In this document: positions 1 through 63,548 of the stretch, one piece after another
How the letters are laid out: each line of letters opens with the position of its first letter
How positions within the stretch are numbered: the first letter of the stretch is position 1
Origin: Lumbricus terrestris
Taxonomy: Eukaryota; Annelida; Clitellata; Crassiclitellata; Lumbricidae
Assembly (NCBI GenBank): GCA_949752735.1
Contig: OX457053.1
Coordinates: 28,495,497 to 28,559,496 of the forward strand
Length of the DNA stretch: 64,000 bases
Direction of reading: 5' to 3'
The notes under the pieces: generated by a model
Told to the model about the DNA's origin: nothing
The model's input: only the letters and a program-made list of their open reading frames with translations
Databases searched by the model: none
Program-made: the position numbers and the translations under genes

Positions 1-720
1 GTTTGTGCCACTGAACTCAATTTTTCAACACACTCTCGCAATTATAATTATACTGCACAGAGTTCTGTAATAAATGCTGCATACTGCAATTATCGGATAA
101 ATAATGTTTATTGACTGTTAGACTGACTGATTGATTGATTGAATGATTGACTGCCTGACTGATTGACTGACTGCCTGGCTGCCTGATTGACTGACCGATT
201 GATTGATTAATTGATTGATTGACCAGTGACTAGAGATGGATGTTATCAGTCCACAAATTAATTCTTCTTCCTCAGCCGTCCTCGTGACGAGGGTTGGCCG
301 CATCATGAATAATCTTCTTCCATTACTTTTGTTATTCATAATGCTGTTTGGAGAATTTATAAGATGGTAGTCCCCCACGTCTTTCCATCTCGCAGTAAGG
401 AAGACTTACACCAGAATCTCTAGTGAACCTTCCCTATTGCATTTCGGCCGTTGTCACCATATCACCATGCGTGATCTTCCGCCCTAATGCTTAAGACCTG
501 CTGCTGCTCAGGCCTTTGCCTGAGCAGCAGCAGGTTAATTAATTAATTAAGAGACTTAGGTTACAGTAATCTGTCATCTATTTCACTGTCTGTCTGTCTG
601 TCTATCTGTCTGTCTGCCTGTCTGTCTGTCTGTCTGCCTGTCTGTCTGTCTGCCTGTCTGTCTGCCTGTCTGCCTGCCTGTCTGCCTGCCTGTCTGCCTG
701 CCTGCCTGCCTGTCTGTCTC
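1..720. repeat. Intron start: TGAT and TCTG microsatellites with a hairpin
   Basis: Degenerate (TGAT/TGAC)n at about 111-225 and (TCTG)n at 585-717. Between them 497-534 is a perfect hairpin (CCTGCTGCTGCTCAGGC arms) followed by (TTAA) units. No coding exon recognised before 772. Confidence 0.8.
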
Positions 721-771
721 TACCTCCACCATTCGTAAAGCTATATTGGGACCGACGATTTTTCTTTACAG

Positions 772-25759
<24,988 letters not shown>

Positions 25760-26503
25760 TGTTCGAACTCGATGGTCAAAGAGCATCAGGTGCGATTGTC
25801 CAAAGAAGCTGAATGGTCGACGTTAACTGAGGTTTCAAGCCACCTCCTCTTGTAATACAGAGGTCTCGTTCCATCCAGACGATCAATTGACCCACCACGG
25901 AAAAAACATCGTCTTCCTGTTGTATTCCAGCAATGAACATTGTTTCACATCGAATCAAACTATGGATTTCTATTGTTGTATATTTATTGTGATATTGTTG
26001 TCATAGTTGTTTTTTTTATCAATGTTATTTAGGATGTTAATATTTACTCAGACAGGTATTTCCAAGGACCGCAATTTCAAAGACTCCTTCACTCGAAGGT
26101 CCGTAACCAGCTCCTATTCTTTTTATCGTCTTTCATTGTAGGTCTTCAGTTGGAAAAACGGGTACATTTATCCCATTTAGCTACTGATACTTCACAATCC
26201 TCTTCACTAAGTAAAATAACCAACATAATTATGTATATAAATAAATAAATATATAGGCTACATTTAATAGCCATAGAGGCTTACACGCGAGAGTAGTCCG
26301 GATATGTGTGTATGATAGTGAACGCATGCACAGCGCATAGGTTGCATATTGCATAAGAGCTTGATAATTTTTTGAGCAGATAAGGTGGTATTCTCAGATG
26401 ACTGTATGTAGCAGGAAGCAGCGTAGATATTTCCAGAAGGAAGACAGTTTGCCTATTGCAGCACGGCCATCCTCTCCATCCATGGAGCAGAGTGATTGAA
26501 TAG

Positions 26504-26812
26504 CAGTGGTGTAGGCCTAAAAAATGAAGTGGGGGAACGCCTGGAAATTGAAGTAGCAACTGTAGCAAAAAGTGCAATCTTGCAAGAATTTTGCATAGTG
26601 TGAGCGCTGCTATTTTTGAAACTGTTGAATGTAAAAAATAACAAAAAATTAATAAATGTATTTATGTAAATTTATACATAGAAATTTGTTATTTGTAGCA
26701 TATTGTATTCAAGTGTTCATTTATTTCAGCAGAAATGCTGCAAACCGCGTTCCCTCCCTGGAAAAAAGTGGGGAACGGCGTTTCCCCGCGTTCCCGCCCC
26801 ACTACACCACTG
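26504..26812. mobile_element. hAT MITE, 309 bp
   Basis: Exact 8-bp duplication TTGAATAG (26496-26503, 26813-26820). Ends CAGTGGTGTAG and CTACACCACTG are perfect inverted repeats. Interior carries GGGGAACG-type blocks near both ends. Confidence 0.92.
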
Positions 26813-26934
26813 TTGAATAGTGAATAGTTACATTGCCAAGTGTTTAATTAATCGATGTTTTCACAACTGCGTTTTAGCTAAAGGTTATTAGCAACTACAA
26901 AATTGTAGTTCACGTACGAAGAGCCGTGTAATTA

Positions 26935-27300
26935 ATTAATTAATTCGTTCATTCACTCATTCATTCGTTCGTTCATTCATCCATGCATGCATTCATTCAT
27001 TCGTCCATGCAGTCATTCATTCATTTCTGTAGCGCCTCACTAAGGGAACTACTCAGAAGTGAGTGAGTGATTCCGTGGCGAAAGGCGCAGTTTTAAGTTG
27101 AATTTCAAAGTTCTTCAGTACGAGCCCCAGGTAGCAGATATAATTCTTGTAGAAGCCCATTCCAGACCACAGGGCCCATCATGGAAAAGGCTTGATTCTC
27201 CACAGTTGCAGCTCGTGCGAATGGAACCAAAGGCACCCTTCTGAGACCTGAGTGGGATGTCTGAATCATTATTGCAGGCGGTCTGCTCAGTTAGTAGGCC
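26935..27300. repeat. ATTC microsatellite and SINE-like scrap
   Basis: ATTCATTC units at 26935-27025 followed by TGTAGCGCCTCACTAAGG and old repeat sequence. No gene recognised. Confidence 0.5.
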
Positions 27301-27412
27301 TATAGTTAAGATTTGTGTATTCTGTGATCTCCGTTCTTGCGAATTGTTTAAATTGCATAAGTGTACATTGTAACCGGTTGCGGTGTGTCAACCGGATTGT
27401 TAATAAAGAGAA

Positions 27413-27413
<1 letters not shown>

Positions 27414-27500
<87 letters not shown>
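27414..27500. repeat. (ATT)n microsatellite
   Basis: About 28 uninterrupted ATT units. Confidence 0.95.
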
Positions 27501-27774
27501 AAAGGAGGTTAACCAGTTAAACGTACCCTGGATCACTACTGATTGTTGCTGTGCAAATAATGTGTTACTGGCATTACAATAGGAGCAATATAGTTTTCCG
27601 ATGACAAGAATATTTACTCTCGATTTTATTTTTGTATAACTAAAACGCAGCTCTGTCGTTTTAACGTGAGAATTATTTTATGACATATCATGAGTTTGAT
27701 TTGATGTACAATACATTTGTAAAATAAACAAAGTCGTAATGTTCAGAAACGCGTAGAACGTTAGACGGAGAGAG

Positions 27775-28020
27775 TATCGATACAGACAGACATACAGATA
27801 GATAGACAGACAGATAGACAAACAGACAACAGATAGACAAACAGACAAATAGACAGATAACCGGGTCGCACAAACAGATACAAAGTTACATCTGAAGTTG
27901 CAATTAATGAGGGAAAGAAAACAAACCAGATAGACAGAGACAGACAGAGACAGACAGAGGCCGAGAGAGACGTAGAGAGTCAGTGGCATAGAGACATAAA
28001 GAGAGAGACAGAGGCAAAGA
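27775..28020. repeat. GACA/GATA-rich tract
   Basis: Degenerate AGACAGAT and GAGAGACAGA units. Confidence 0.8.
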
Positions 28021-28049
28021 AAGATAGTTTCAGGAGGTCATGAGGATTT

Positions 28050-28455
28050 ATACATACATACATACATACATACATACATACATACATACATACATACATA
28101 CATACATACATACATACATACATACATACATACATACATACATACAAACATACATACAAAATGTATGCGTACATGCATACATACATGCATACACACATAC
28201 ATACATACATACATACATACATACATACATACAAACATACATACAAAATGTATGCGTACATGCATACATACATGCATACACACATACATACATACATACA
28301 TACATACATACATACATACATACATACATACATACATACATACATACATACATACATACAAACATACATACAAAATGTATGCGTACATGCATACATACAT
28401 GCATACACACATACATACATACATACATACATACATACATACATACATACATACA

Positions 28456-28489
<34 letters not shown>

Positions 28490-28620
28490 CATACAAACAT
28501 ACTTACATACACACATACCTTGATACATTCATGCATACTTACATCCACACATGCATACATGCGCACATACATACATTCATACGTACTTACATGCATGCAT
28601 GCATGCATGCATGCATAAAC
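28050..28620. repeat. (CATA)n array with higher-order unit
   Basis: About 570 bp of CATA. A block containing AAAATGTATGCGTACATGCA and CATACACACATAC occurs three times (from 28159, 28246 and 28372), so the array has a second, longer period. Confidence 0.92.
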
Positions 28621-28855
28621 ACGCTTAGCATGCATATTTATAGGCCTACTTAAAAAATTATGCGCATACGTGCATTTAGAATATATACATGTACATGTAC
28701 ATATACCGACCATACCTCACACAAACATATAATATATCCCACATACAAATATACATAGCACATACGTGAATACTAATATACAAATACATGCATAAATATA
28801 CATACATACTACAATAGAAGCACTCACAAATGCATGGAACCATGCCAACTTGCAT

Positions 28856-29068
28856 AGTGGGGCGCGGTGGTGTAGTGGTGGCGTCGTTGCCTTGAAGCCG
28901 GAAGGTTCGAGGTTCGAATCCACCTCGCCGCGTAAGTAAGGACCTTGGGCAAGTCCTTCACTCACAATTGCTCAGTGCTTCGGCGTGAAACTCCGATGCA
29001 GTGTCCTCTCTGCATTCGGGAGCGCCTCTGAGTAGTGAGCTTGAAGGGGCGCTATAACAAGTGCACAT
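28856..29068 (+). mobile_element. tRNA-derived SINE, best-preserved copy
   Basis: GGGGCGCGGTGGTGTAGTGG (A-box like), GAGGTTCGAATCCACCTCGC (exact B-box GGTTCGAATCC), then TTCACTCACAATTGCTCAGT, TCGGCGTGAAACTCCGATG, GGGAGCGCCTCTGAG and GGGGCGCTATAACAAGTG. It can serve as the family reference. Confidence 0.93.
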
Positions 29069-29700
29069 ACAAACAGAATATTATGTATATGTATTGTATA
29101 TGTTATCATTAACTACGATGATCTTTGGATAGAATGATAGTCCTCGAAGTGAGGCGTTTATACGGTCTACCTTTGATAATGAAGAGGTCTAAATTTTCGC
29201 TGCCGAGAGATATCATATCGAGCATCGCTATTATTAAAATCAAGTTCTTCCTAGCAATCTGTCGGCTAAGATTTGTCCCAGAAGTTGATCTGAAGTCGTA
29301 ACAAGGAAGTGACAAATTGGGTATAAATGGGTAAGCCACGAATTATTCATGTGTACGACATTCCTGGTTAGGCTACTGCATGGTGATCGGTAGAGAGTTC
29401 AAAGTAGTCGGAGGACAATAAATATTATTCGGATGTTCCCAAGTCAAGAAGTAACTGTTCCGCTCCTCTGATTCTACGGACCACCACGTACAACTCTCAC
29501 GACAACCCTTCTAACTCAACGCAGCGCTCGTGAATAAGCTGATGCCCCGCGCTTTGCTTTCGAGTGGCGCTTTAGAAATTTTGAGTTTACGATTACGAAG
29601 AATGGACCCAACGAAGTTCCGATGGATACTATCACTAAATGTAAGTGGCCTTGGACTAATTATCGTTTTTATTGCTACTTTCGCGGGTTAGGCCTATATA
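29069..29700. other. Intergenic, with a dispersed repeat end
   Basis: 29440-29600 carries the repeat with CAGCGCTCGTGAATAAGCTG also seen near 11305 and 50775. The remainder is not recognised. Confidence 0.5.
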
Positions 29701-29776
29701 TCTTTACTTGGCAAAACCATCGTCAATTATATTATAAATTTATAATATAATTGACGATGGTTTTGCCAAGTAAAGA
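29701..29776. repeat. Perfect 76-bp palindrome
   Basis: Arms of 38 bp meet with no spacer at 29738/29739 (TTATAAATTTATAA centre, outer ends TCTTTACTTGGC / GCCAAGTAAAGA). I found no mismatch. Confidence 0.95.
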
Positions 29777-30670
29777 GATTGTCGGCCCTGTCAGGTGACC
29801 TTAATGCCACCCAGATCAACACAGCACGCCGGGTTTGAAGAGAAAAGAAAAAAGACATACCAGGACCCTGCGCTAGATGGTAGACGGTGTAAATGAGAGC
29901 AAAAAACTAGGCTCAACATTGTGGGGATCAATGAACAATAATTATTGAACATAGAAAATATATCGGTCCAGATTCACACATTCAGCTCACAATGTAATGC
30001 AATGCACCCTCTTCGAGGGTATTTGACCGTTTCATCCTTGTGACATATATGATGTATCAGATATAATTTGTATGTATGTTTGTATGTATATATTTTGCAT
30101 GTTTCACACCCTAGATGCCAATTTTTATTTAACCACGGTTTCAACTGCTGTATTCTTGAGCAATCGAATATTAGTCGTATCGTTGTAGTCTGTTTTGCGG
30201 AATGCTGAATATTTAATAAATTGCTGCTGAAAGTTCACGTAGTTTTGAAGTAATTTTAGCCGTTCCTAACAACGAGGGTAGACATTTTAGTTAAGTTTAA
30301 AAAAATGCAATCATTCTTCCTTTAATTAGAAGAATGTTTTATGTTTGAGCGACAATGAGTGGTTTTACTTTAAGACTGACGTTTGCTGAACTATTGCAGT
30401 TTAAATAGAAGTAGTCCTTGTGCCTGAAATGGACCACATAAAGTTTCCTGAATTGGACCGATATTTTGACATGGTCCCTTTAAGGACACCAGCACTTGCA
30501 TTGTTATACGATGCTTCTGTGAATAATAATCAGTCCTATTATGCAGCACATCCTCTATGCCAACTGTGTGATGTGTGTGATTCCTATAGCTATTAAGCGT
30601 TAAGCTTTGGACTGAATCAACATTAAATAGGTATAGGCCTATTGATTAAAGGCTTAACTATTTAATAGCA
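29777..30670. other. Intergenic, nothing recognised
   Basis: AT-rich sequence. TGGACCACATA near 30430 has an inverted partner near 31880, which may mark the ends of an old element around the LINE. Confidence 0.4.
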
Positions 30671-30719
30671 ATTAGCTATCTACTGGCCTAGTTAGGTACA
30701 CCGGTAAGTGCGAGCTGCA

Positions 30720-30960
30720 TTCGTCTGTTGGTTGCAACGGACTGCGGTTCAAGCCCCGGGCTGGGAGTTGACATTCAGAGATTTAGATATCTCGGGCTAG
30801 CACGTGTGGGACGCAGGGGCGCAAGCTCCTGCGGAGCGACATTGGGCAAGTTGCTTACCCATCATTGTCTGTGGGGAAGGCAACGGGAAACCACCTCACT
30901 CATCTCATCCCCAAGGGCGTAAAGCCAATGAACCTGCCTTCGGGCAGAGCACCATCATCA
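30720..30960 (+). mobile_element. Possible second tRNA-like repeat or LINE part
   Basis: GGTTCAAGCCC (30746-30756) fits a B-box; GGGAAGGCAACGGGAAACCA and CACCTCACTCATC are typical of dispersed retroelement tails. It runs straight into the LINE ORF. Confidence 0.45.
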
Positions 30961-30988
30961 TCCTGTACCACAACGCATTGAGTTCAAA

Positions 30989-31350
30989 ATGTTGACACTT
31001 ATGCGCAATTCTCTTCATGGGGTTGCTCCCTCCTACCTCCGTTCTTTCTGTATTCAGGTCTCCTTTCTCCCCGGTCGCTCTGCACTTCGTTCGGCAGCTA
31101 ATGGCCTCCTTGTTGTTCCTCGCATGCGTGGGGCTACTGCCCAGACCAGGAGCTTTGCCTATGTTGACCCCTCCTGCTGGAACCGTCTTCCACATAAACT
31201 ACGTCTTGAGCTTCTCAGCCTCTCTCTCCCTCTGTTTAGGAAGCGCCTGAAGACTATACTATTCGTTAGCGACAGTGCTAACTTTGGGTCGGGAGCGCTA
31301 CTGAATCTGTGAGCGGCGCTATACAAATGTTCAATTACAATTACAATTAC

Positions 31351-31418
<68 letters not shown>
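30989..31418 (+). mobile_element. LINE 3' end: RT C-terminus plus (CAT)n tail
   Basis: ORF to 31312 reads HGVAPSYLRSFC, LRSAANGLLVVPRMR, TRSFAYVDPSCWNRLPHKLR and FRKRLKTILF. This is the post-RT sequence of CR1/L2-like LINEs (APSYL, L-x-VPR, W-N-x-LP-x-x-LR, FK-x-x-LKT-x-LF). The 3' end GAGCGGCGCTATACAAATG is followed by CAATTACAATT and about 23 CAT units. A sister 3' end lies at 42640-42768. Confidence 0.82.
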
Positions 31419-32094
31419 GCTATCTAATATTTAACTACGGGTAGCGATTCTGACAAATGTTTAACTGGCAATGGCCGGGCTTGTCATATGGTTAAGTTGA
31501 TTTCTACTACTTTGTGATATTTTGACAGTTTTAAACGCGTTTAATTGCGTGGTTTTATAGCAATAAGTGTTCCTAAATGTTTCCAGTGGTTTTTGAATAG
31601 CAGAATTACCTTCTAAAGGTCTTTGAAATACAGTGTTCCATTCAAGGGTTAGGCAACTGGTCCAGTCAAGGAAACCATGTGGTCCATTCTCGGAAACATG
31701 TTGCCTTGACTGGACCGTTTCGAGCTCCAGTTTTGTTTAGTTATTTCTCATAAATCCATCAATATTCTCTGTTCTTTGCGGATTGTGAGCATACTTAACA
31801 TATTATTCCATCATATGGCATCGTTTCCTTTTAGAAATTTGGTAGCATTTCTTCAGGACACTTCAGTTTGCCGTATGTGGTCCATTCATAGCAACTCTCC
31901 CCTACATAAATACATGTAAGGCTTGTAAGCTAATTGCATAGCCTACTGCCGCATATTATCTGTTCAACTGTTCATTGGTATCTGTGTATTTTGTTCACAG
32001 GTCATTCTTTTCATTGGAAGAGTGATAGAAATCGACGGCAGCATCGCTGGTAAAGTTCATTAACATAATTAACAGATGTACGTATGAGTACTTG
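31419..32094. other. Intergenic, small inverted repeat
   Basis: GGTCCAGTCAAGGAAACCATG near 31660 pairs with CATGTTGCCTTGACTGGACC near 31697. Nothing else is recognised. Confidence 0.5.
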
Positions 32095-32303
32095 TGATAG
32101 CGCCTTTCAAGATCCCTGCTCAGAGGCGCTCCCGACTACAGCGCGGATACTGAATCGGAGTTTCACGCCGAAGCGCTTGAACAATAATATTATTGCAAGT
32201 GAAGGACTTGCAAGGATGGATTCCTACTCGGCCGCTTGTGGTAGATTAGAACCCGTAGCCGGCTCAAAAACACCAAGCATACCCCACACCACCGCACCCC
32301 ATC
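32095..32303 (-). mobile_element. tRNA-derived SINE, minus strand, diverged
   Basis: GATAGCGCCTTTCAAGATCC, GAGTTTCACGCCGAAGCGCT and CCACACCACCGCACCCC, with an ATAATATT insertion. Confidence 0.82.
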
Positions 32304-32395
32304 GATAGATGCACCTTGTCTGATATTTTTCCGGAATACGAGAATTTTATCGGAAAGCATACAGGCCTACATTGGAAGCGTAGAACTGCAGGTTG

Positions 32396-32530
32396 GCAGT
32401 GGCGGCGCCAGGATTTCAGTTTGGGGGGCTAAAGGGGGTTATTCGTCCAAAATTTTTATTTTTACATGGAGAAAAAAATGGATGGCCATTTTTAGGGGGG
32501 AATTTAAAATGTATTTATATTGGATTTGGA
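32396..32530. mobile_element. One-ended hAT MITE fragment
   Basis: CAGTGGCGGCGCCAGGATTT matches the end of the element at 33854-34068. No second end found. Confidence 0.55.
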
Positions 32531-32925
32531 CTTAAGATTTTATGCTATTCTAAGACATTTTGACATTGGTTGTATAGAAATGATGTACATTGTACGTTTG
32601 TCTATTATACCTTGTATGTACACCAAAATGCGGATAGCAATTGGTAGCCTATATTGAAGAATATTCTTATCTTCTCTTATCTTATCTTATGTATATACCA
32701 ACTTGATCGTCATCTTCCTCAGTGACTTCACTGTGATGTGCAGCTACGCTGGTACCCTGTTTCTTTTCTAAATAGAAATAATAATAATTTGTTTGGCAAT
32801 ATCAACGCTATATGAAAACCATTTTTTTTATGATACTTAATCAAATTGATTCTTTAAAAACTTGCTAGTTGTGTCACGATTTTGAATCGTGAAAACACAG
32901 TGAGTGGACTCCGACTCATTAAAAG

Positions 32926-34115
32926 CAGGGCGGCCTTAGCCAAAATGGCGCCCTAGGCAAAGCATGTATTTGGCGCTCCAGCACGCATTTGGCGCCATAG
33001 GCAAAGCATGCATTTGGCGCCCCCAGGTCCCCACTCAAACTCAATTGTTCAGCCCACGTCAGAATCCAAAGATGAACCAGCCAGAGCCTTTACACTCAGC
33101 TGAGTAAATTTATATTTTTGTTATTAGTACACTGAAGGCTGGATAAAAATTCAATTTCGTGCACAATGGCTAAAAGTGAAAAGGCTATTAACATACATTT
33201 TTGTGCAAATGACTGCCAATTAGAATTTGGCGCATCAGACAACTGCCTGATTTGCCTGTGCCTGAGGCCAGCCCTGATCTTCACTATATAGATTGAGCGT
33301 CGCATAATCCGAATTACTATAGCTGATGACTGGGCGCTAGCCTAACATTGACAGATAAAGTTGTCTCAGTTTTGTTTAAATAATTGGAAACCGACCCGTA
33401 TTTCTTTTTATTCTAACTTCTGTCTTCTGTTTTTTCTTACGACTTTGGGCATCCGATAACTTTTGACGCTTCATGGAATCATATTTTTGATATAATTTTA
33501 TTTTTAAGATCAAAAGATTAACACCAGACACAACGACCATAAAATAATAACACCACAATTCTTCAGTTGTTATCGTATTCAGTCGACAGATATCACTTTG
33601 TCAGTATTAGCCAATCGACATCGTGCCTATAGACATGGGTCTAGACTACAAAGCAAAAAGTACGGAATGCCGTTAAAAATCGAATTTTATTAGTCGATAT
33701 AAAATTCATGCAGTCTTTGAAATTGAATTAGGTCTGCCTGAATTGGTGAAATGAAATCAATAGCCTAACTATATTAAATTCCTTCCAAAGTCTTCCGTAT
33801 AAAAGAATAATATAGTGTGAAAAAATAAACATCGCCGGTGCCGCGGCGCCCCCCAGTGGCGGCGCTAGGGGGCCTGGGGAGCTAAGCCCCCTACTAGAGG
33901 TTCAGCCCCCCCCTAAAAAAGGGCCATCCGAATTTTTTTACATTGAAATATCCACGATTTTCGGCTGACGACTAAAAAAAGGTTGTCAGAAATTTTGGCG
34001 GACAAAAATGGAAAATTTTCGCCACGGGGCTCAGCCCCCCCGAAACTGAAATCCTGGCGCCGCCACTGGCGCCCCCCAAGGACTGCCTACTTTGCCTATG
34101 CTAAGGTCGGGCCTG
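32926..34115. mobile_element. hAT-like element, about 1.2 kb, host of a nested MITE
   Basis: Ends CAGGGCGGCCTTAGC and GCTAAGGTCGGGCCTG; flanks ATTAAAAG and ACTAAAAG (7 of 8). An internal GGCCAGCCCTG near 33265 looks like another related end. No transposase ORF recognised. Confidence 0.7.
33854..34068. mobile_element. hAT MITE nested in the previous element
   Basis: Exact 8-bp duplication GCGCCCCC (33846-33853, 34069-34076). Inverted ends CAGTGGCGGCGC and GCGCCGCCACTG. 215 bp, no ORF. Confidence 0.88.
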
Positions 34116-34511
34116 ACTAAAAGTGACATAATTTTTATTCTGTTTAAAATTTCTTAGCGAAATTTTGGCGGTTACATGTAAATATGAATTGTCTGTAAGC
34201 CTGTAAAATTTAATTCAGAAAATCTTACTTCTGGTTAAGATATTGGGCAAAAATTTTAAGGGTCTTTTTATGGCCCACCCTGGAGGATGAAAGACACGAA
34301 AATTGATCAATTTTCAATGGAGGCCTTTTGGCCACCAAATGTTTGCGTCCTCATTTTCTAAGTTTAGGCACATGCCTAATATTAAAGGCCTGGCCTCTCC
34401 AACGTTGCGGCGTGCCTGATGTTCTTCGAGTCTATTTATACATCTTTGCATAGCCTACATAATTATAGTCTAACGAGTTCGCTATCTCGCTATATAAGAC
34501 TATTAAGATAA

Positions 34512-34801
34512 CAGTGGCGGATCCAAAACGTTTCAAAGGGGGGGAGCAAAATTTTCGATCTTGGGCAAGGATAATTTTTATCTTTAGTGGCCGGAAAATC
34601 CGATGACCTTTTTTTAGTCATTTATCTGATTCTCACGGAAAACATACCCATTTTAGTCGTCATTGACTACTTCTTTTGTAAAGGTCTGCCGAACTGATGG
34701 GAGGGGGCACGTCCACTTTCCGCGCCAAAATAGCTGGTGAAAATTTAAGAATTTTTTATATGAGGGGCCATGGCCGGATTCGCTCCCCTGGATCCGCCCT
34801 G
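34512..34801. mobile_element. hAT MITE, 290 bp
   Basis: Ends CAGTGGCGGATCC and GGATCCGCCCTG. Flanks TAAGATAA and TAAGATTA (7 of 8). Shares the block GGCCATGGCCGGATTCGCTC (reverse complement) with the MITE at 1216-1509. Confidence 0.82.
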
Positions 34802-35974
34802 TAAGATTAAGCTAAGACTTTGACCCACCTGACCAAAACCAGGCTTAAGTCGCATTTTGTTTTGAGTGTCATATATATCTTATAAAAGAATAGAGTATCT
34901 TATTTAAAATTACACAAACCTTATCACTCTATCTATCATGTTCTTGTCCAAAGTTACGAGTTAAAATATAGTTCAACCGTTCAAATTACCATTCTGAGAA
35001 TAAAGCATTTAAAGTTTCCTATAACTTTGAAATGCAAGATGCATTAGCAACCATGTTCAGAATAGAATTAAATTTGCAACAAATAAACAGATTGCATAAG
35101 ATGCTAGAAGTAAGTCTGGGCCATTTTACTCATGCCCAATTTGTACATACATCTGGGAGCTCTCTGTGAGTCTGTTCTATAGTCTGAACTTAGTCTTATA
35201 CGAAATGTATAGAAGGATCGATGGACTCATCAGCCGTGCTCATCGCGTTCTTTCTTCCTTCCTATCTTGAAACTTTCTGTCACTAGACTCTGCTCCAGTG
35301 TTTTGTAACGGAATTTTTATAACTGCAAAACCAGCAATGTTTAATCTAGCGTTTAATCTAGCGCCCTTTGCTCCGAAAATTTCTGACGACCTTTTCCCAA
35401 CAAGACTTAGTTCCCTGCTTCAAAATCTGATGACCTTTTTTAGCCTTTCTCCACGAACCTATTCAAAACACACTGAATGTAGGCCTAGCCTTTAATTTGT
35501 TTACTGCACAGCCACTTCCGTCTATTCCGGTCCTCCGTGATAAATTATCCCCCAATCGATGACAGTTCAGACATTGATCATTTTACTGCTTTTCCACTGC
35601 ACAAAATTGCTATTAGACTACAGCCGCGCATTTTGTGCACAACTGCACGTCAAATTAAAGGCTCTGCTCTCCTCAACATACGTTTGTCCCCTTGATTTTC
35701 AAACTGCAGCACCGTAAAACGCACTTGACTTGATTATGCACAGGCCTATTATCTAGAAGCCATAAGTAGACCTACCTGTTCATTGCTTCTGACAACTTTG
35801 AAATTTCCTATCTATAGGCTCCACGTCAAATGACCATGTACATGTAGGCCTACATGCACAATTGCACATGTTCTTCATAATGGATGCAGTGCAGTCCTGG
35901 ACACGACACGGTCAATTCCTTATTAAACGGATGTAAATCCGTAATTTTTAAAATCTTATTTATTATTTTATCGA
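34802..35974. other. Intergenic, nothing recognised
   Basis: AT-rich sequence with no convincing exon, signal peptide or repeat family. The 5' end of gene 2 might lie here but I could not locate it. Confidence 0.4.
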
Positions 35975-36157
35975 ATTGCTATAGTGCCACATCAAGATTC
36001 TGCTCAGAGTCGCTCCAGACAACAGCACGGACATTGCATCGGAGTTTCAAGTCGAAGCGCACAAGCAAGGTGTCTACGCAGCGGTTTGATGTGGGTTTGA
36101 ATCTGGGACCCTCCGGTTCCAAGGCACCGAGCCCACCACTACACCACCGCGTCCCGC
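35975..36157 (-). mobile_element. tRNA-derived SINE, minus strand, diverged
   Basis: GAGTTTCAAGTCGAAGCGCA, GGTTTGAATCTGGGACCCTC and CTACACCACCGCGTCCC. About 250 bp before the first exon of gene 2. Confidence 0.82.
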
Positions 36158-36406
36158 AACGTTAGTTGGGTTCTGTTAGAGCAAGAATTCAGATGTGCGC
36201 GGGAGTCAAGCATCAAAGACTCCTCAAATTGTCTTACAACTTCTTGCACCCTATCTGATTACGGTAACTCTCTGCTGCATAGATGCACCGTGTTCGCTAT
36301 CACATAATTTATTAAGCAGCCTTGCTGAGCTTATCTTGAAGAGGGGCCATAATATGGATGTCTGATTGCAATAACAATCACAATATTGTTCTATACTTCA
36401 TTTCAG

Positions 36407-63234
<26,828 letters not shown>

Positions 63235-63244
63235 TAATCGTCGT

Positions 63245-63245
63245 C

Positions 63246-63317
<72 letters not shown>

Positions 63318-63399
63318 ACAAAAGCAATGTATCTATTCTGGAGCGATTACACCTCATCCATATCGGGCGTGGGTCTGATCCCCGGCCCCTAAAAGTTAC

Positions 63400-63430
<31 letters not shown>

Positions 63431-63454
63431 ATACTACTACTACTACTGCTGCTG

Positions 63455-63525
<71 letters not shown>

Positions 63526-63548
63526 ACTACTACTACTACTACTACTAT
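63245..63548. repeat. Compound (TTA)n-(CTA/CTG)n repeat after the P-loop exon copy
   Basis: TTA units at 63248-63315 and 63404-63430, then CTA, about 25 CTG/GCT units and CTA. It parallels 22208-22750 in gene 1. Confidence 0.92.

Noticed and set aside
28856..29068. Possible tRNA gene from A-box and B-box sequences
   Set aside because: The head is fused to a constant unrelated body and recurs about fourteen times, so it is a SINE; no intact cloverleaf with an anticodon stem was evident.
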